Of a stretch of 64,000 nucleotides of DNA, positions 1 to 10,099 are shown piece by piece. Source of the stretch: Grimontia sedimenti. GTDB taxonomy: Bacteria; Pseudomonadota; Gammaproteobacteria; Enterobacterales; Vibrionaceae. Within the stretch, counting starts at the first letter, position 1. The number at the start of each line of letters is the position of its first letter. The translations under genes and the position numbers were made by a program. The stretch is from the NCBI RefSeq assembly GCF_011045095.1, contig NZ_JAALDL010000002.1, forward strand, positions 434,001-498,000, in the 5' to 3' direction. The notes below the pieces were generated by a model. The model was not told the origin of the DNA, did not search any database, and was given only the letters and a program-made list of their open reading frames with translations.

Positions 1-321
1 GTTCGCATTGAGCTTGAGAATGTTCATCAGGGTGATGAACTGATCAAAGGTTGGCAGCTTTTCACCGATAAACTCGTCGCCGAACCAGCTTCCGGCGTCG
101 ATATCTTCCAGATCTTCGCGGGTGAAGTCGCAGAGGCTTCCTGAATGGTCGGTGCAGCGGTCGAGGGTATCGTCATGGCAAAGCACGATAGTGCCATCGG
201 CGAGGATATCCACGTCGCATTCGACCCATTTCAATCCGTGCTCCGCACAAAGTGAAAAAGCAGCCAGTGTATTTTCAGGGGCCAGGGCTGACATCCCCCT
301 GTGGGCGTAAAGGGTTTTCAT
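1..321 (-). CDS. Glycerophosphodiester phosphodiesterase, 3' part cut by window edge
   Basis: Hydrolyses glycerophosphodiesters to glycerol-3-phosphate and an alcohol (GDPD family, UgpQ/GlpQ type). The ATG at 321 opens MKTLYAHRG, and the first 107 residues hold the family's HRG motif (7-9), the PENT segment, the E-x-D metal-ligand pair in VECDVD and the HDDTLDRCT motif. There is no signal peptide, so this is the cytoplasmic UgpQ-like form rather than periplasmic GlpQ. The gene runs off the left edge, so its 3' neighbours are unknown. Family assignment is firm; the exact paralogue is not. Confidence 0.9.
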   Translation of the reverse strand, partial: MKTLYAHRGMSALAPENTLAAFSLCAEHGLKWVECDVDILADGTIVLCHDDTLDRCTDHSGSLCDFTREDLEDIDAGSWFGDEFIGEKLPTFDQFITLMNILKLNAN

Positions 322-383
322 GGTTCTTTTCTGTTTTGTTTGAGTGACTAAAACTTACATCAAGTTTTGTGATTACGACATAA

Positions 384-410
384 AAAAGCACTGCTTATTG
401 CAGTGCTTTT
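384..410 (-). terminator. Rho-independent terminator of the giant adhesin gene
   Basis: Perfect 11-bp inverted repeat (384-394 with 400-410) around a 5-nt loop, followed on the minus strand by a T-run. It lies 46 bp past the adhesin stop codon. Confidence 0.85.
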
Positions 411-455
411 GTTATTTGCTTCAAGAATTAAACGCCGTTATCTGTGATACCGCGC

Positions 456-3400
456 TTAATCCAGCTTGAGCGTTTGCAGTTGAACCAGTTCCGTCAGGAT
501 TTGCGTGGTGGTTGCACCGTCTGCAAGGCCAAGGTCGGTCAGGCCGACAGAGTCCAACACGATGTCCTGCGCTTCCATGCTGCCCGCAGTTTGCGAGATA
601 TGCAGGGTTAAGCTGCCATCTGCGCCTGCTTCTGGGCGAATGTAATCCAACAGTTCTTCAATGCTGGAACCACTGCCCACGGCTTCTGGCAGCAAGGCGG
701 AAATATCCAGCTTGTCACCGGTGGTTTCTGTGCCCAAATCGAAGTCCAGCACGGTATCAACCGCGACGGTGCCGACTTCCACATCAGACTCCGCAAAGGC
801 ATAGGTGTCATCGCCTGCGCCGCCGGTCAGGGTGTCGTTCCCCGCCCCGCCCATCAGCAGGTCGTCTCCATCGCCCCCGCTGAGGATGTCTTCGCCATCA
901 CCACCAACGAGAATGTCTTCGCCGAGGCCACCTGTGACGGTGTCATCGCCTTCACCGGCGTAGATGCGCTCGCCGTCGTCATCTGCGGTGAGGGTTTCAT
1001 CCGCTTCGGAGCCGAACTGGGTGGTTGCTGGATCAAACACCACCAACTGACCCGTCATCATCATGGATTCGAGGATTTCATCTTGCGTGAGTCCTGTTGC
1101 GTCCACGCCTAAAAGGTCATTGAGCGAAACGCCTTCGACGATGATGTTCTGGATTGGTGCGCTGGTGTCATCCAACACCTGAATGCGGGTGTTACCGTCT
1201 ACGGTCTGGATGTCCAGGCGGTTCGCCAAATCAGTGAAGGTGACAATGCCCGTCGAATCGAATGCGTCGGAGATGTCGATAACATCAATACCTGATTCGA
1301 AGTCTTTAATGGTGTCGGTCGCTGCTGCTGCCGCGTTGCCGAAATCACCGGACTGCCATTTGAAGGTGTCTTTGGTGCTATCGCCTGTGCCGCCAAGTTC
1401 GCCGCCCCACATTTCGTCGTCGCCTGCGCCACCAACGAGAATGTCTTCGCCGAGCCCGCCGACCACAATGTCTTCTCCGTCGCCACCATGGACTTCGGTG
1501 TCAGCATCGCCATCAATCACCAGATTGTCTGCGCTGCTGTCGGCCGGTGCGGTGTTCAGCTCGCCTGTGGTTTCGGTATCCACTACGTTGGCATTGATGG
1601 TGAGTGTGGCTTGTTGCGGATCGCCATCGCCCACATCAGAGAGCGCCGTGACGGTAATGTCGCTCGGTGGCTGAGCGCTGAAGCGAAGGTTGAGGTCGCT
1701 CAGGGTCAGGGTTTCCAGCTCGGTTTGGTTGAATGTCCAGGTGCCGTCGCCGTTGTTGGTGCCGACTGGCGTGCCTGCTGCATCCACGATTTCAGCCGCT
1801 GTGCCCATGCCGCTGAAAGTGAGGCTGAACTCATTGTCGATAGGGTCAACCAGCGACGTCATCAAGCCCAGCAGCGGTACCAGTACGCCTGTGGCTGCGC
1901 GCATTGACGCAAGTTGCGTTGCGGCAGTGAGTTCTGGCAAATCCGATTTCGGTGCAACAATGATCGCCACTTCATCGCGGTCAAATTTCTGACCGCCAGA
2001 ACCAAAGTTACCGCGGTCTCGCGTGGTCATGGTCAGGCTGTCCTCACCTGATGTATTTTCCCCGGCAAATGCGTAATCCACACCTTCTGCCAACAAGGCA
2101 TTAATGGCATCAATATCGCCTTCCATCACCAGTTTGTTTGTGCCGTCACCGGTAACGGTAATGCCTGTGGTGTCGCCTTTCAGGGTCAAGCTGTTACCAG
2201 CACCCACCACCAGCTCCACATTGACAATGCTCGCACCATCACGGGCATCCACATCTTCGACTTGTAGATCGGTGATGGTGAGCACGGTGTCTTCTTCGGC
2301 TTCGTAGCTGTCAGCCAGAATGTTGACTGGCTCGTCGTTCACAGCGCTGACGCTGACGTTGACCTGCTTGTTCACCACATCATCAGAGACTGCGCCGTTA
2401 TCCACGGTCTGTATCGCCAGATCCAGCGTGTAAGTGCCGTTTCCATCCTGTGGTGGCACAAAGGTCAGGTCGTTGAGTTCGGTGCCAGACACGGTGATCA
2501 CGACGTCGCCGCCGTCTGAGGTTTCCGGTGTCACTGTGCCTGTTACGCCATCTGGCAACACAAGCTGACCACCTTCCGGCACGCCAGAAACGGTGATGAG
2601 CAAGGTTTCTGGTTCATTTTCCGTAAACGACACGCCCGGAGGCTGAGTGGTGGACAGGGTGTCTGTGTCGTCTTTGACAGAGATATCCAAATCCAGTGCG
2701 ATCTCGGTGTCTTCCTCACCTGACGCGCTGCCATCAACAAACGCTATGGCACCATCGCCCTCTGGCTCAACCGTCAGTGAAAGCGCCTGGCTTTGACCAA
2801 CGACGAAGTTTGCGCCCGCTTCTTTGGTGTAAACCGTCATCAGCAGGTCAACTTCACCACTGAAGTTAGCCGGAGGAATAATCTGCAACTGTGACAGTGA
2901 AGAAAGATCGGTCACATTACTTCCGGCAATAACCCAAATGCCGGTGCCTGCATTCACTGCAGGTGCCGCAAAGGTAAATCCTTCCGGCACGTTGGAAATA
3001 GAAACCGATGACAGTGATTCAGAGCCGTCAATATCGGAGAAAGATGCTCCAAGTGAGGCCAACGAGAGCCCACCCGCGGCATCTTCTGTCATGGTCAGTT
3101 CTACGGTGGCGTCGTCTTCAATTTCTACACCGTCGTTGGTGAAGGTCACTTCATCATGAACCGGCACTACGTCAAACGAGAAGCTGGTTGATGTTGTGCG
3201 ACTGTCGACACCTGTTGTCGCCGTGTCGGTGATGGTGAGCTCCGCAGATATCTCAACCGTTCCACTGAAATCTGCCGCGGGTTTGAAGGAGAAGTCAGAC
3301 AGGTCTGCGCCAGTGAGTGTCATCGTTGACGACTCAGTGCCATCCGCCGCCACAAACACACCGACGGATGCCGGTACGCTCAGTACTGCGGAAGAGATAG

Positions 3401-6400
3401 CTTCCAGACCATTGGCACTGTCTACATCTGCCAGAGAACCGGCAATGCTCAATGAGATAATGCCGTCTTCCAGCGCTTCATCTGGGTAGAACTGCTCTGT
3501 ATCTCCCGGCTCTACCGGCTGCGGTGGCGTTTGGTCGTTCAACCCATTGGTGCCGTTCACAGTCAAGCTGAACGAGAAGTCGGTTGAGTTATCGCCCGGT
3601 TGCTCCGCACCATCCGGTGGCGGTAAATCAACCAGCGGTTTCACGTCGACCTGCACATTCACCGTGGTGGTTTCAGTATCACCACTTGATGTGTCCAGAT
3701 TGACAAAATTGACCGGAATGTTCATCACGCCCGCAAAATCGTCCGGTGGCGTAATGGTCAATGTTGATAGATCAAACCCTGACGGATATGGGTTACCGCT
3801 GCTCTCTCGTGGCGGCGTGAAAACGTAGGTGTCATTTTCAAAGTGATAGATGGCGCCGGTGATAACGGTTCCTTCGGGAATTTCATCACCGTTGATCACA
3901 ACCGTCACCTGATCGAATTCGACGTCTTCCGTCAAACCAGAGCCAGAAGGCCATTCGATCGCATCGCCCAGCCCTTCCAGAGAGATAGCGTTATCTTCAT
4001 CGCCTTCGATCACCACTGGCGTCGCGGGTTGTTCAATAACCTGAGCCTGATTAGCATCGACATTCACATTCTGATAGTTAAGGGTGATTTGGGTTTCGAT
4101 GGTCTCAGGCAAACTGGTATCGCCTTCACCCGCATCACCTTCGTCAATCACCAGCGCTGAGATGGTAAAAGTTGTCTGTTGGACAGTTGGGGTATTGGCG
4201 GGCGCCACAATGCTGAAATTATTCGGGTCACTGATCACCCAACCCATTTGACCGTCGTATACCGCGCCAGTCACCAAGAAGCCGTCGGGTAAATCACTGA
4301 TGTAAACATTCAGGAAGCTCTCGGTACTGGAGGTATCAGGGCTAACAATCTGAAGTGCATTTATCAGGTCAATATTGCCCAGTGAATCTGTGGAGATTTC
4401 AGTGGTCGGGTTGCCCGCGTTGTCTCGGAACGCAAGTTCGCTATCTTCCGTTTCAACCACCGCCTGAATATCAACATTCACCGTGCCTGAGATTTCTTTT
4501 TCTACCTGGCTTTCGCCTTCGAAATCGACCTGACGAACCGTGACTGTGGTTGAAAGCGTCAGGTCAACATCGCTGTGCTCTTCACGCTTCACCTGAAGTT
4601 GGTAGCCATCTGCAATCTGCGCTTCGGTGATCACCACGGTGCCGCTGGTTGGTGTCAACGCAATGGTGGTGCCATCACTCTTGATCAATTGTACCGAATC
4701 CGTGTCGGCAAACCCTGAAATCACAGCACCCACTACCGTTTCTGCCACATCAGCAGTGGTTGAATCGGCAAGGCCACTAATAGAGAGTTCAGGCATCCAA
4801 TTGATGGTGACCCACTCATCTTCTTTACCTTCGGAGGTCGAATCTACGTAGTCTTCTGCATCAATCACCGGCGGATTGATTTCAATGTTGATGGTTGTGT
4901 TGATTGAGGTTTCATCACCATCATTTTCTGTCGCGACCAACTCCGCATTGATCGTGATATCTTTGGTCGAACTTGGTGGCAGTTTCAAGTACACATCACC
5001 GGCTTCAAACACCGAGACATCAATCGAGTAGCTCGGTACAGACATGCCCGAGCCATCGGTAATCCACTCTACAAACGCCAATTCGACTTCCGTTGTTGAA
5101 CCATCATCGTTTTTGGTCACGAATGACGCGCCATCCGGAATATTTGAAACGATAAGCGACAGACGTTCTGAGTTGTCTGCTGGCGACAAGGCCTTTTCTC
5201 CGGAAACGACGGAGAAATCCATGAGTACCAAACCATCACCATCGACCCCATCTTCTGGCACCGTGGTTGAAACCGTGCCTGTGGTTTCATCGACCTGCCA
5301 CTGACCTGCATCCGTACCCGGATTATCTACGTTGAACTCCGGCGTATCTGCCACACCTGTCAGAATGATATCCAGCGAGGTGGCTGGGATAATGCGCTCG
5401 TCATCCGGCGAGTCTGGTGAGGTATCTACCACGATACCTTCTACCTGAATGGTGAAGTTCTCGTTGCTGTTCACTGGCGGCACAATTTCGATCTTGTCGA
5501 TATCGTCCACGGAAATGCGGTCTGTGTCGGTCAAGGTGGTGATGGTGCCACCATCATTCAACTGCAGCACGGCACCGTCTGGCAAATCGAAGATGCGCAC
5601 GAACATGGACTCTGAACCGTCATCATCATTGCCCAGCGAGGTCAGGGTAATCTTGCCTGCCAACGAAATCGCATCGCCTTCTGCCAAGTCAGGGTCTGGG
5701 TTGCCTGCATCCTCGTTGTCAAACACACGTTGCACGCTCAAACGCGCATCGTCTGCCTGCGGTTCTACCCGCAGAATAAGAGAAGTTTCTGTTGACGCTT
5801 CTTCCACGCTTGATGGCGAGGATTCGGTAGAAACCGCTTTTATGGTGAGCGTAATGTCACCACTGAAACCCTCGTCGGGAACGAAACGTACTCTGTTTAG
5901 TTGCGACGGGTCAGACAACACGTAAGAACCATCACCCCCCGAAATGAAGCCCCCTAAAAGCTGGCCCGAGTCCGGTGAGAGGGTGAATTCATAGCGCAAG
6001 GTTTCAGAGCCGTCGGTATCTTGCAGCGCCCCTTCAAACAGTTCCGCCAGCGTGAAGTCGTCTGCGCCAAAACGTTCGTGGTCTTCGTCAACTTCAAAGA
6101 CGCCATCTGCTGCTTCGCCAATCAAGCTCAGCGTCGGCACATCTGCCACGCCTTCAACCGTAATTTCCAGCGGTGAGGTTGAAGTGACTGGGTTGTGACC
6201 GTTCACTTCCAGTTCGACATCAAACTGGATCAGGTTGCTTCCGTCGTAAGAGGAATAATCCGGATCCGGCACGAAGGTGACGCCCGTCAAATCAAAGGTG
6301 ATGGGGTCGTCCGTGCTTGAGGCTTCAAACATATCGGCACTCAGAACGATATTGCCATCAGCATCTGGCATGATTTCGGTGCCGTTAAAGTAGAAGGTGC

Positions 6401-7598
6401 CGCCGATATCACCCGCATCATCGCGGGTTGCAAGGGTGACTTCACCATTCAGCACCAATTGACCATCTTCTTCCAACGCTTCGCCGAGATCGTTGTCGCC
6501 GATGTTAAGCTGCATGTTGATTGGGATACCCGCAGTGCCATCCACACCTGCTGATTCGGTGTTGGTGTCTGCCTGGCCCTGGTCTTCGGTTCCTGTGATA
6601 TCTCCGGCTGTATCTGGCGCTATGGTCAGGGTTGGTGTTTGGTCAATCAGCCCAAGCGTAAACTGGCCTGTGGCGGTGTCGCCATCATAGTCTGTCACCT
6701 CGAACTGGAATTGTTCGTTTTCAATATCGCGTGGGTTATCAAGCTCGGGGTTAAGCGTAAATACCACTTCACCAACAGGTTCGTTTCTTGGATCGATAGA
6801 TAGGGTTCCGAGCTTTTTGCTTGGATCGGTTGATGAGAAAATATCAAAGGTCGATGGTCGGGTTGATGAGACGTCTACCCACTCAATGCCGTTATGAATA
6901 CGGGAAATCGAGGTCGGCCCATCAGCACCCGCAAGATCTTCAATTCCCGGTAGCGAGCTTGGGTCTTGCAGAGCCAGAACATCAATGGTCGCCGTAAAGG
7001 CACCTGAACCGTCATTGTCGAGGTTCAGCGCAATGTTACCTTCCATATGAGGCACGTCATCAACCACGGTGATTGGAACGTTGATTCGTGGCGACTCATC
7101 GCCGTCTGCATCGACTGTGTAGGCTTGCAGCGCAAAGGTGGCTTCGTTGGTGCCGTCACCCGGCGCGTGGTCAATCGCAGACAGAAGTTCGAACTCGAAG
7201 GTGCCGTCTTGATTCACGGTGAATTTGAACACATCACGCAGATTGCCCGTGCCGTCATCTGCGGTACCGAAATAGGTTTTCGGATAGGCATCGCTCACTG
7301 GGCGTTGTTCCAAGAAAATCGGGTGACCACTTGCCTGAACGGGCGTGCCGTCTGGGTAAACAACGTAGTCTGATACCAGATTGAAGTTTTCAACGGTATC
7401 GCCGTTGTCTTTATCGACTTCGAGCGAGAGCGGGTTGCCGTCATCGTCTGTGCTGTCGATGTTCAGGGTGCCGCTGGCTTTCGAGCCCTGGTTTGCGCCG
7501 GTACCATCATCAATGCTGCTTTCATCCACACGAACGGTATCACTGGAGCCAAAGCCAAAGGTGGTGGAATCGTCGTCAATGACCACAAAGCTGATCAC
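456..7598 (-). CDS. LapA/BapA-like RTX adhesin, C-terminal 2380-residue part (frame broken from its N-terminal part)
   Basis: Central and C-terminal body of a giant type I secreted surface adhesin. It is an acidic, Asp/Thr/Ser-rich chain of tandem Ig/cadherin-like domains with recurring DxDG and VDVPTL-type motifs. It ends in glycine-rich RTX calcium-binding repeats (about residues 2030-2068 and 2212-2266) and a VCA0849-type C-terminal secretion region. It has no signal peptide, as expected for TolC-dependent export. The listed GTG start at 7598 overlaps the stop of the upstream piece by 4 bp, but the same frame stays open upstream and encodes an Asp-Pro-rich stretch that continues the domain pattern. 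I therefore read the two ORFs as one protein of about 3,090 residues split by a 1-base loss near 7627-7628. No lapBCE, lapD or lapG genes are in the window. Confidence 0.9.
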   Translation of the reverse strand: MISFVVIDDDSTTFGFGSSDTVRVDESSIDDGTGANQGSKASGTLNIDSTDDDGNPLSLEVDKDNGDTVENFNLVSDYVVYPDGTPVQASGHPIFLEQRPVSDAYPKTYFGTADDGTGNLRDVFKFTVNQDGTFEFELLSAIDHAPGDGTNEATFALQAYTVDADGDESPRINVPITVVDDVPHMEGNIALNLDNDGSGAFTATIDVLALQDPSSLPGIEDLAGADGPTSISRIHNGIEWVDVSSTRPSTFDIFSSTDPSKKLGTLSIDPRNEPVGEVVFTLNPELDNPRDIENEQFQFEVTDYDGDTATGQFTLGLIDQTPTLTIAPDTAGDITGTEDQGQADTNTESAGVDGTAGIPINMQLNIGDNDLGEALEEDGQLVLNGEVTLATRDDAGDIGGTFYFNGTEIMPDADGNIVLSADMFEASSTDDPITFDLTGVTFVPDPDYSSYDGSNLIQFDVELEVNGHNPVTSTSPLEITVEGVADVPTLSLIGEAADGVFEVDEDHERFGADDFTLAELFEGALQDTDGSETLRYEFTLSPDSGQLLGGFISGGDGSYVLSDPSQLNRVRFVPDEGFSGDITLTIKAVSTESSPSSVEEASTETSLILRVEPQADDARLSVQRVFDNEDAGNPDPDLAEGDAISLAGKITLTSLGNDDDGSESMFVRIFDLPDGAVLQLNDGGTITTLTDTDRISVDDIDKIEIVPPVNSNENFTIQVEGIVVDTSPDSPDDERIIPATSLDIILTGVADTPEFNVDNPGTDAGQWQVDETTGTVSTTVPEDGVDGDGLVLMDFSVVSGEKALSPADNSERLSLIVSNIPDGASFVTKNDDGSTTEVELAFVEWITDGSGMSVPSYSIDVSVFEAGDVYLKLPPSSTKDITINAELVATENDGDETSINTTINIEINPPVIDAEDYVDSTSEGKEDEWVTINWMPELSISGLADSTTADVAETVVGAVISGFADTDSVQLIKSDGTTIALTPTSGTVVITEAQIADGYQLQVKREEHSDVDLTLSTTVTVRQVDFEGESQVEKEISGTVNVDIQAVVETEDSELAFRDNAGNPTTEISTDSLGNIDLINALQIVSPDTSSTESFLNVYISDLPDGFLVTGAVYDGQMGWVISDPNNFSIVAPANTPTVQQTTFTISALVIDEGDAGEGDTSLPETIETQITLNYQNVNVDANQAQVIEQPATPVVIEGDEDNAISLEGLGDAIEWPSGSGLTEDVEFDQVTVVINGDEIPEGTVITGAIYHFENDTYVFTPPRESSGNPYPSGFDLSTLTITPPDDFAGVMNIPVNFVNLDTSSGDTETTTVNVQVDVKPLVDLPPPDGAEQPGDNSTDFSFSLTVNGTNGLNDQTPPQPVEPGDTEQFYPDEALEDGIISLSIAGSLADVDSANGLEAISSAVLSVPASVGVFVAADGTESSTMTLTGADLSDFSFKPAADFSGTVEISAELTITDTATTGVDSRTTSTSFSFDVVPVHDEVTFTNDGVEIEDDATVELTMTEDAAGGLSLASLGASFSDIDGSESLSSVSISNVPEGFTFAAPAVNAGTGIWVIAGSNVTDLSSLSQLQIIPPANFSGEVDLLMTVYTKEAGANFVVGQSQALSLTVEPEGDGAIAFVDGSASGEEDTEIALDLDISVKDDTDTLSTTQPPGVSFTENEPETLLITVSGVPEGGQLVLPDGVTGTVTPETSDGGDVVITVSGTELNDLTFVPPQDGNGTYTLDLAIQTVDNGAVSDDVVNKQVNVSVSAVNDEPVNILADSYEAEEDTVLTITDLQVEDVDARDGASIVNVELVVGAGNSLTLKGDTTGITVTGDGTNKLVMEGDIDAINALLAEGVDYAFAGENTSGEDSLTMTTRDRGNFGSGGQKFDRDEVAIIVAPKSDLPELTAATQLASMRAATGVLVPLLGLMTSLVDPIDNEFSLTFSGMGTAAEIVDAAGTPVGTNNGDGTWTFNQTELETLTLSDLNLRFSAQPPSDITVTALSDVGDGDPQQATLTINANVVDTETTGELNTAPADSSADNLVIDGDADTEVHGGDGEDIVVGGLGEDILVGGAGDDEMWGGELGGTGDSTKDTFKWQSGDFGNAAAAATDTIKDFESGIDVIDISDAFDSTGIVTFTDLANRLDIQTVDGNTRIQVLDDTSAPIQNIIVEGVSLNDLLGVDATGLTQDEILESMMMTGQLVVFDPATTQFGSEADETLTADDDGERIYAGEGDDTVTGGLGEDILVGGDGEDILSGGDGDDLLMGGAGNDTLTGGAGDDTYAFAESDVEVGTVAVDTVLDFDLGTETTGDKLDISALLPEAVGSGSSIEELLDYIRPEAGADGSLTLHISQTAGSMEAQDIVLDSVGLTDLGLADGATTTQILTELVQLQTLKLD

Positions 7599-9712
7599 GC
7601 GGGGAGATTCAACGCTTGGGTCATCCGGTCGACCAGTTTGTCGCCGTCGGTATCGGCAACCTGTACCGGCACTTTGATGGTGATATTGGTGCCATCCGCT
7701 GTCACTAAACCTGAGGTGTGTTCTGTCTCAGGATCTTGCGGGTGGATCAGCGGCTGGTATTGGGTAATGGTGGATTCCAGATCCACATCCAAACCGTTAG
7801 CGCCTTGTGTCGCGGTCATCACCATTTCCAGCGCGACGTCACCGTTAATACTGGCGGTGATGGTGAACGTTGGGTTGCCATTGGCGTCCGTGGTTTCGGT
7901 CACGGTGACGGTATCTACATTATCGCCAGCGTTGTTTTTCAGCTCTTCCAACTCGGCTTTCAGTGTGTCGAGTTGTTCGATTGTGACTGTGGTTGGGTCG
8001 AGTCTGTCTGTCGCGGCTTCAATGGTGAAGGTGTCTGTCACTGTGCTGGATGTCGATTGCTCTGTCGGCGTACCTTGCTCTGGCAGTGCCAGTTTATCAA
8101 TCGCTGCACCATCTCCGTCTACGCGCTCTCCACCTTGTGCCACTTCGCCGTCGATCAATTTGAACGACACTTCCGACTCGTTACTGACGTCGCCATCCGC
8201 ATCTGTCACGGTGAATGGGAAAGTAAAGGTAGTGCTTTCATCATCACCATCGCTGTCACTATCGCCGTGTTGGTCAAACGGCTGATATTGGGTAACAGAG
8301 TATTGCGCGGGCTCTCCCGGGATGTCGGAAGGCTTGAGGGAAATCTCCAGCACTTTTTCAGGTGTGCCGCCATTGTCGGTGTATAGGGTGATCACGCCCG
8401 GAACCGATGTGTCGACTGTTGTTGGCTGACCATGCGTGGTGATGCCCGCAAACTGGTCTTCCGCAGCCCTTGCGTCGAAGTTCACGCTGACGATTACATC
8501 ACTACCAAGATCGACACCGTCTGTTGTCGATGCAGTGTTCCCCACTACAGACGCGGCAACTTCGGTCAGTTCAACGGCAGCTTCAGCAATAACCGGCGCT
8601 GCGCCATCGTTACTTTCCAGCGTCAATTGCGCTGGGTTCTGCATAAGATCGCCGCCTGTATCCGCCACTTGCAACGGCAGATTGATGGAGATGGTATCGC
8701 CATCAATATTGACGTAGGTGCCTGTGCCGGAGGTGTGATCGAGGGGGCCGCTCTGGGTCAGCGTGGCGCTGATATCCAGATCGTTTCCGTTTTGGGTCGC
8801 GGTGATCACCAATTCAACAACAGTTTCACCATCTACGGTGCCTGTCAGGGTAAATGTTGCAACGCCACTGCCGTCCACACTGGTCTGGCGAGTAAAAACG
8901 ACGGCTTCTCCGTTCGCGGTAATTTGCGCAAGTTCCGCTTCTACAGCCGCCAGATCGCTTGGGGCAATTTGCAGTGAACTGGCAACGAGGGCTTCGGTAC
9001 CCGCTTCTATGGTGAAATTAGTGGTGTCTGGCGTACCGTACGGCTCGTTGTCCAGATCACCTTCGTTGACGGAAAGTGAAGCACGCTGGCCACCTTCTGC
9101 ATCAATATCAGGTGCTGGTGGGTCAACAGGATCTACGGGACCACCGTCACCATCGTCGCCATCATCACCGCCTGTGATGCTGCCAGTGCCGTCGTCGCCA
9201 CCAAGGAAGTCTTGAGTATCATCCAGACCGCCCAGTGGCCCTAATGTGTCAAAGCCTGCTTCTGTCAACGTGGCGGCATAACCGTAGTCGACCACAATAA
9301 AGCCTGCATTCGCGGAGCCATCACCGCCCTCGCCTGCTGCAGTTTCTTCAAAGACTTCTGTTGGGTCGACACCATCAAGAATCAGTTGTTGTAGTTGGGC
9401 AACATCGATATCAAGAGGAACATCGGCGTTTAAAGCATCGCCGTTAAATGTGAGGCCATGAGTCGCGGAGTATTGTGCAAATTCACTCTCGCCTAAAGGC
9501 ACCAAGCAGGACGCACATTTTCCATCAAATACAAAGCGTTGGTCAGCTTGGCTAACCAGAACAGAACTGTTTTCATTTGTTAGTACGACTTGATTAGGCG
9601 CAATTTGCATGCCCGCGCGAAGAGTGATGATGCGTGCATCATCTGCCACCAAGTACGCTTGTCCATCCACCTTGTCGACGTTTAAACCGACATCGAACTC
9701 ATGACCAATCAT
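7595..9712 (-). CDS. LapA-like adhesin, N-terminal retention-module part (705 residues)
   Basis: N-terminal part of the giant adhesin. Residues 1 to about 130 look like the retention module that holds LapA-type adhesins in the TolC pore of the outer membrane. Residues 124-127 read TAAG, the di-alanine motif cut by the periplasmic protease LapG in characterised LapA systems, where c-di-GMP-bound LapD blocks cutting. A Gly/Asp/Pro-rich linker (about 170-205) and repeated domains resembling DUF5801/T1SS-143 repeats follow, each with a TFTIEAGT/A-like start. A CxxC pair (66, 69) sits in the retention module. The ATG at 9712 is preceded by GGGAAAG. The frame ends in an out-of-pattern tail and a TGA at 7595, consistent with a frameshift. 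Confidence 0.88.
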   Translation of the reverse strand: MIGHEFDVGLNVDKVDGQAYLVADDARIITLRAGMQIAPNQVVLTNENSSVLVSQADQRFVFDGKCASCLVPLGESEFAQYSATHGLTFNGDALNADVPLDIDVAQLQQLILDGVDPTEVFEETAAGEGGDGSANAGFIVVDYGYAATLTEAGFDTLGPLGGLDDTQDFLGGDDGTGSITGGDDGDDGDGGPVDPVDPPAPDIDAEGGQRASLSVNEGDLDNEPYGTPDTTNFTIEAGTEALVASSLQIAPSDLAAVEAELAQITANGEAVVFTRQTSVDGSGVATFTLTGTVDGETVVELVITATQNGNDLDISATLTQSGPLDHTSGTGTYVNIDGDTISINLPLQVADTGGDLMQNPAQLTLESNDGAAPVIAEAAVELTEVAASVVGNTASTTDGVDLGSDVIVSVNFDARAAEDQFAGITTHGQPTTVDTSVPGVITLYTDNGGTPEKVLEISLKPSDIPGEPAQYSVTQYQPFDQHGDSDSDGDDESTTFTFPFTVTDADGDVSNESEVSFKLIDGEVAQGGERVDGDGAAIDKLALPEQGTPTEQSTSSTVTDTFTIEAATDRLDPTTVTIEQLDTLKAELEELKNNAGDNVDTVTVTETTDANGNPTFTITASINGDVALEMVMTATQGANGLDVDLESTITQYQPLIHPQDPETEHTSGLVTADGTNITIKVPVQVADTDGDKLVDRMTQALNLPA

Positions 9713-10099
9713 AATTCTTTCCCAACTTCCGTTCGCATTTTTTCACGCGAATCCATGTCTTTAACTGTTGTGCAGAGAGTTTAACCAGCCAGATGCGCAG
9801 TGTCTTACCGTTACCCAGCTAGTTTCATGTCTTGCTCAACATTGAGAATTGGTGAGACAGAATTTCATGCAATTCCATCTCCTTACTGACACAAATGACA
9901 CTTTTAAGATTAGGAAATGAGGGCTATTCGTGGGAACTTTTCTTAGTGAAGTCTCATGTATGCACAAAACAGCCGTACTTTTCATAAGAATCTGAGCAGT
10001 AACTACTTGAATATTCCGCTCATAGCCCAGATATTGTCTTGAAGAACAATGAAGGATGGATATGAAATAAAGTCAGAACGTCATCCTAATGGAGAATAT
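9713..10099. other. Divergent intergenic region between adhesin and CARF nuclease
   Basis: This 387-bp AT-rich spacer must carry the promoters of the adhesin (minus) and the nuclease (plus). Apart from one weak sigma70-like match for the nuclease I see no ORF, terminator or clear operator. Confidence 0.6.
10007..10035 (+). promoter_or_regulatory. Possible sigma70 promoter of the CARF nuclease
   Basis: TTGAAT (10007-10012), a 17-bp spacer and GATATT (10030-10035). It would place the transcript start just before 10049, giving a leader of about 60 nt to the ATG at 10100. The -10 match is weak. Confidence 0.35.

Noticed and set aside
7590-7640. Programmed ribosomal frameshift in the adhesin
   Set aside because: No slippery heptamer or following pseudoknot-like sequence at the frame change; a 1-base loss explains it better.
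512-9215. Many long plus-strand ORFs opposite the adhesin genes
   Set aside because: They are antisense shadows caused by the repetitive, GC-biased codon pattern of the adhesin.
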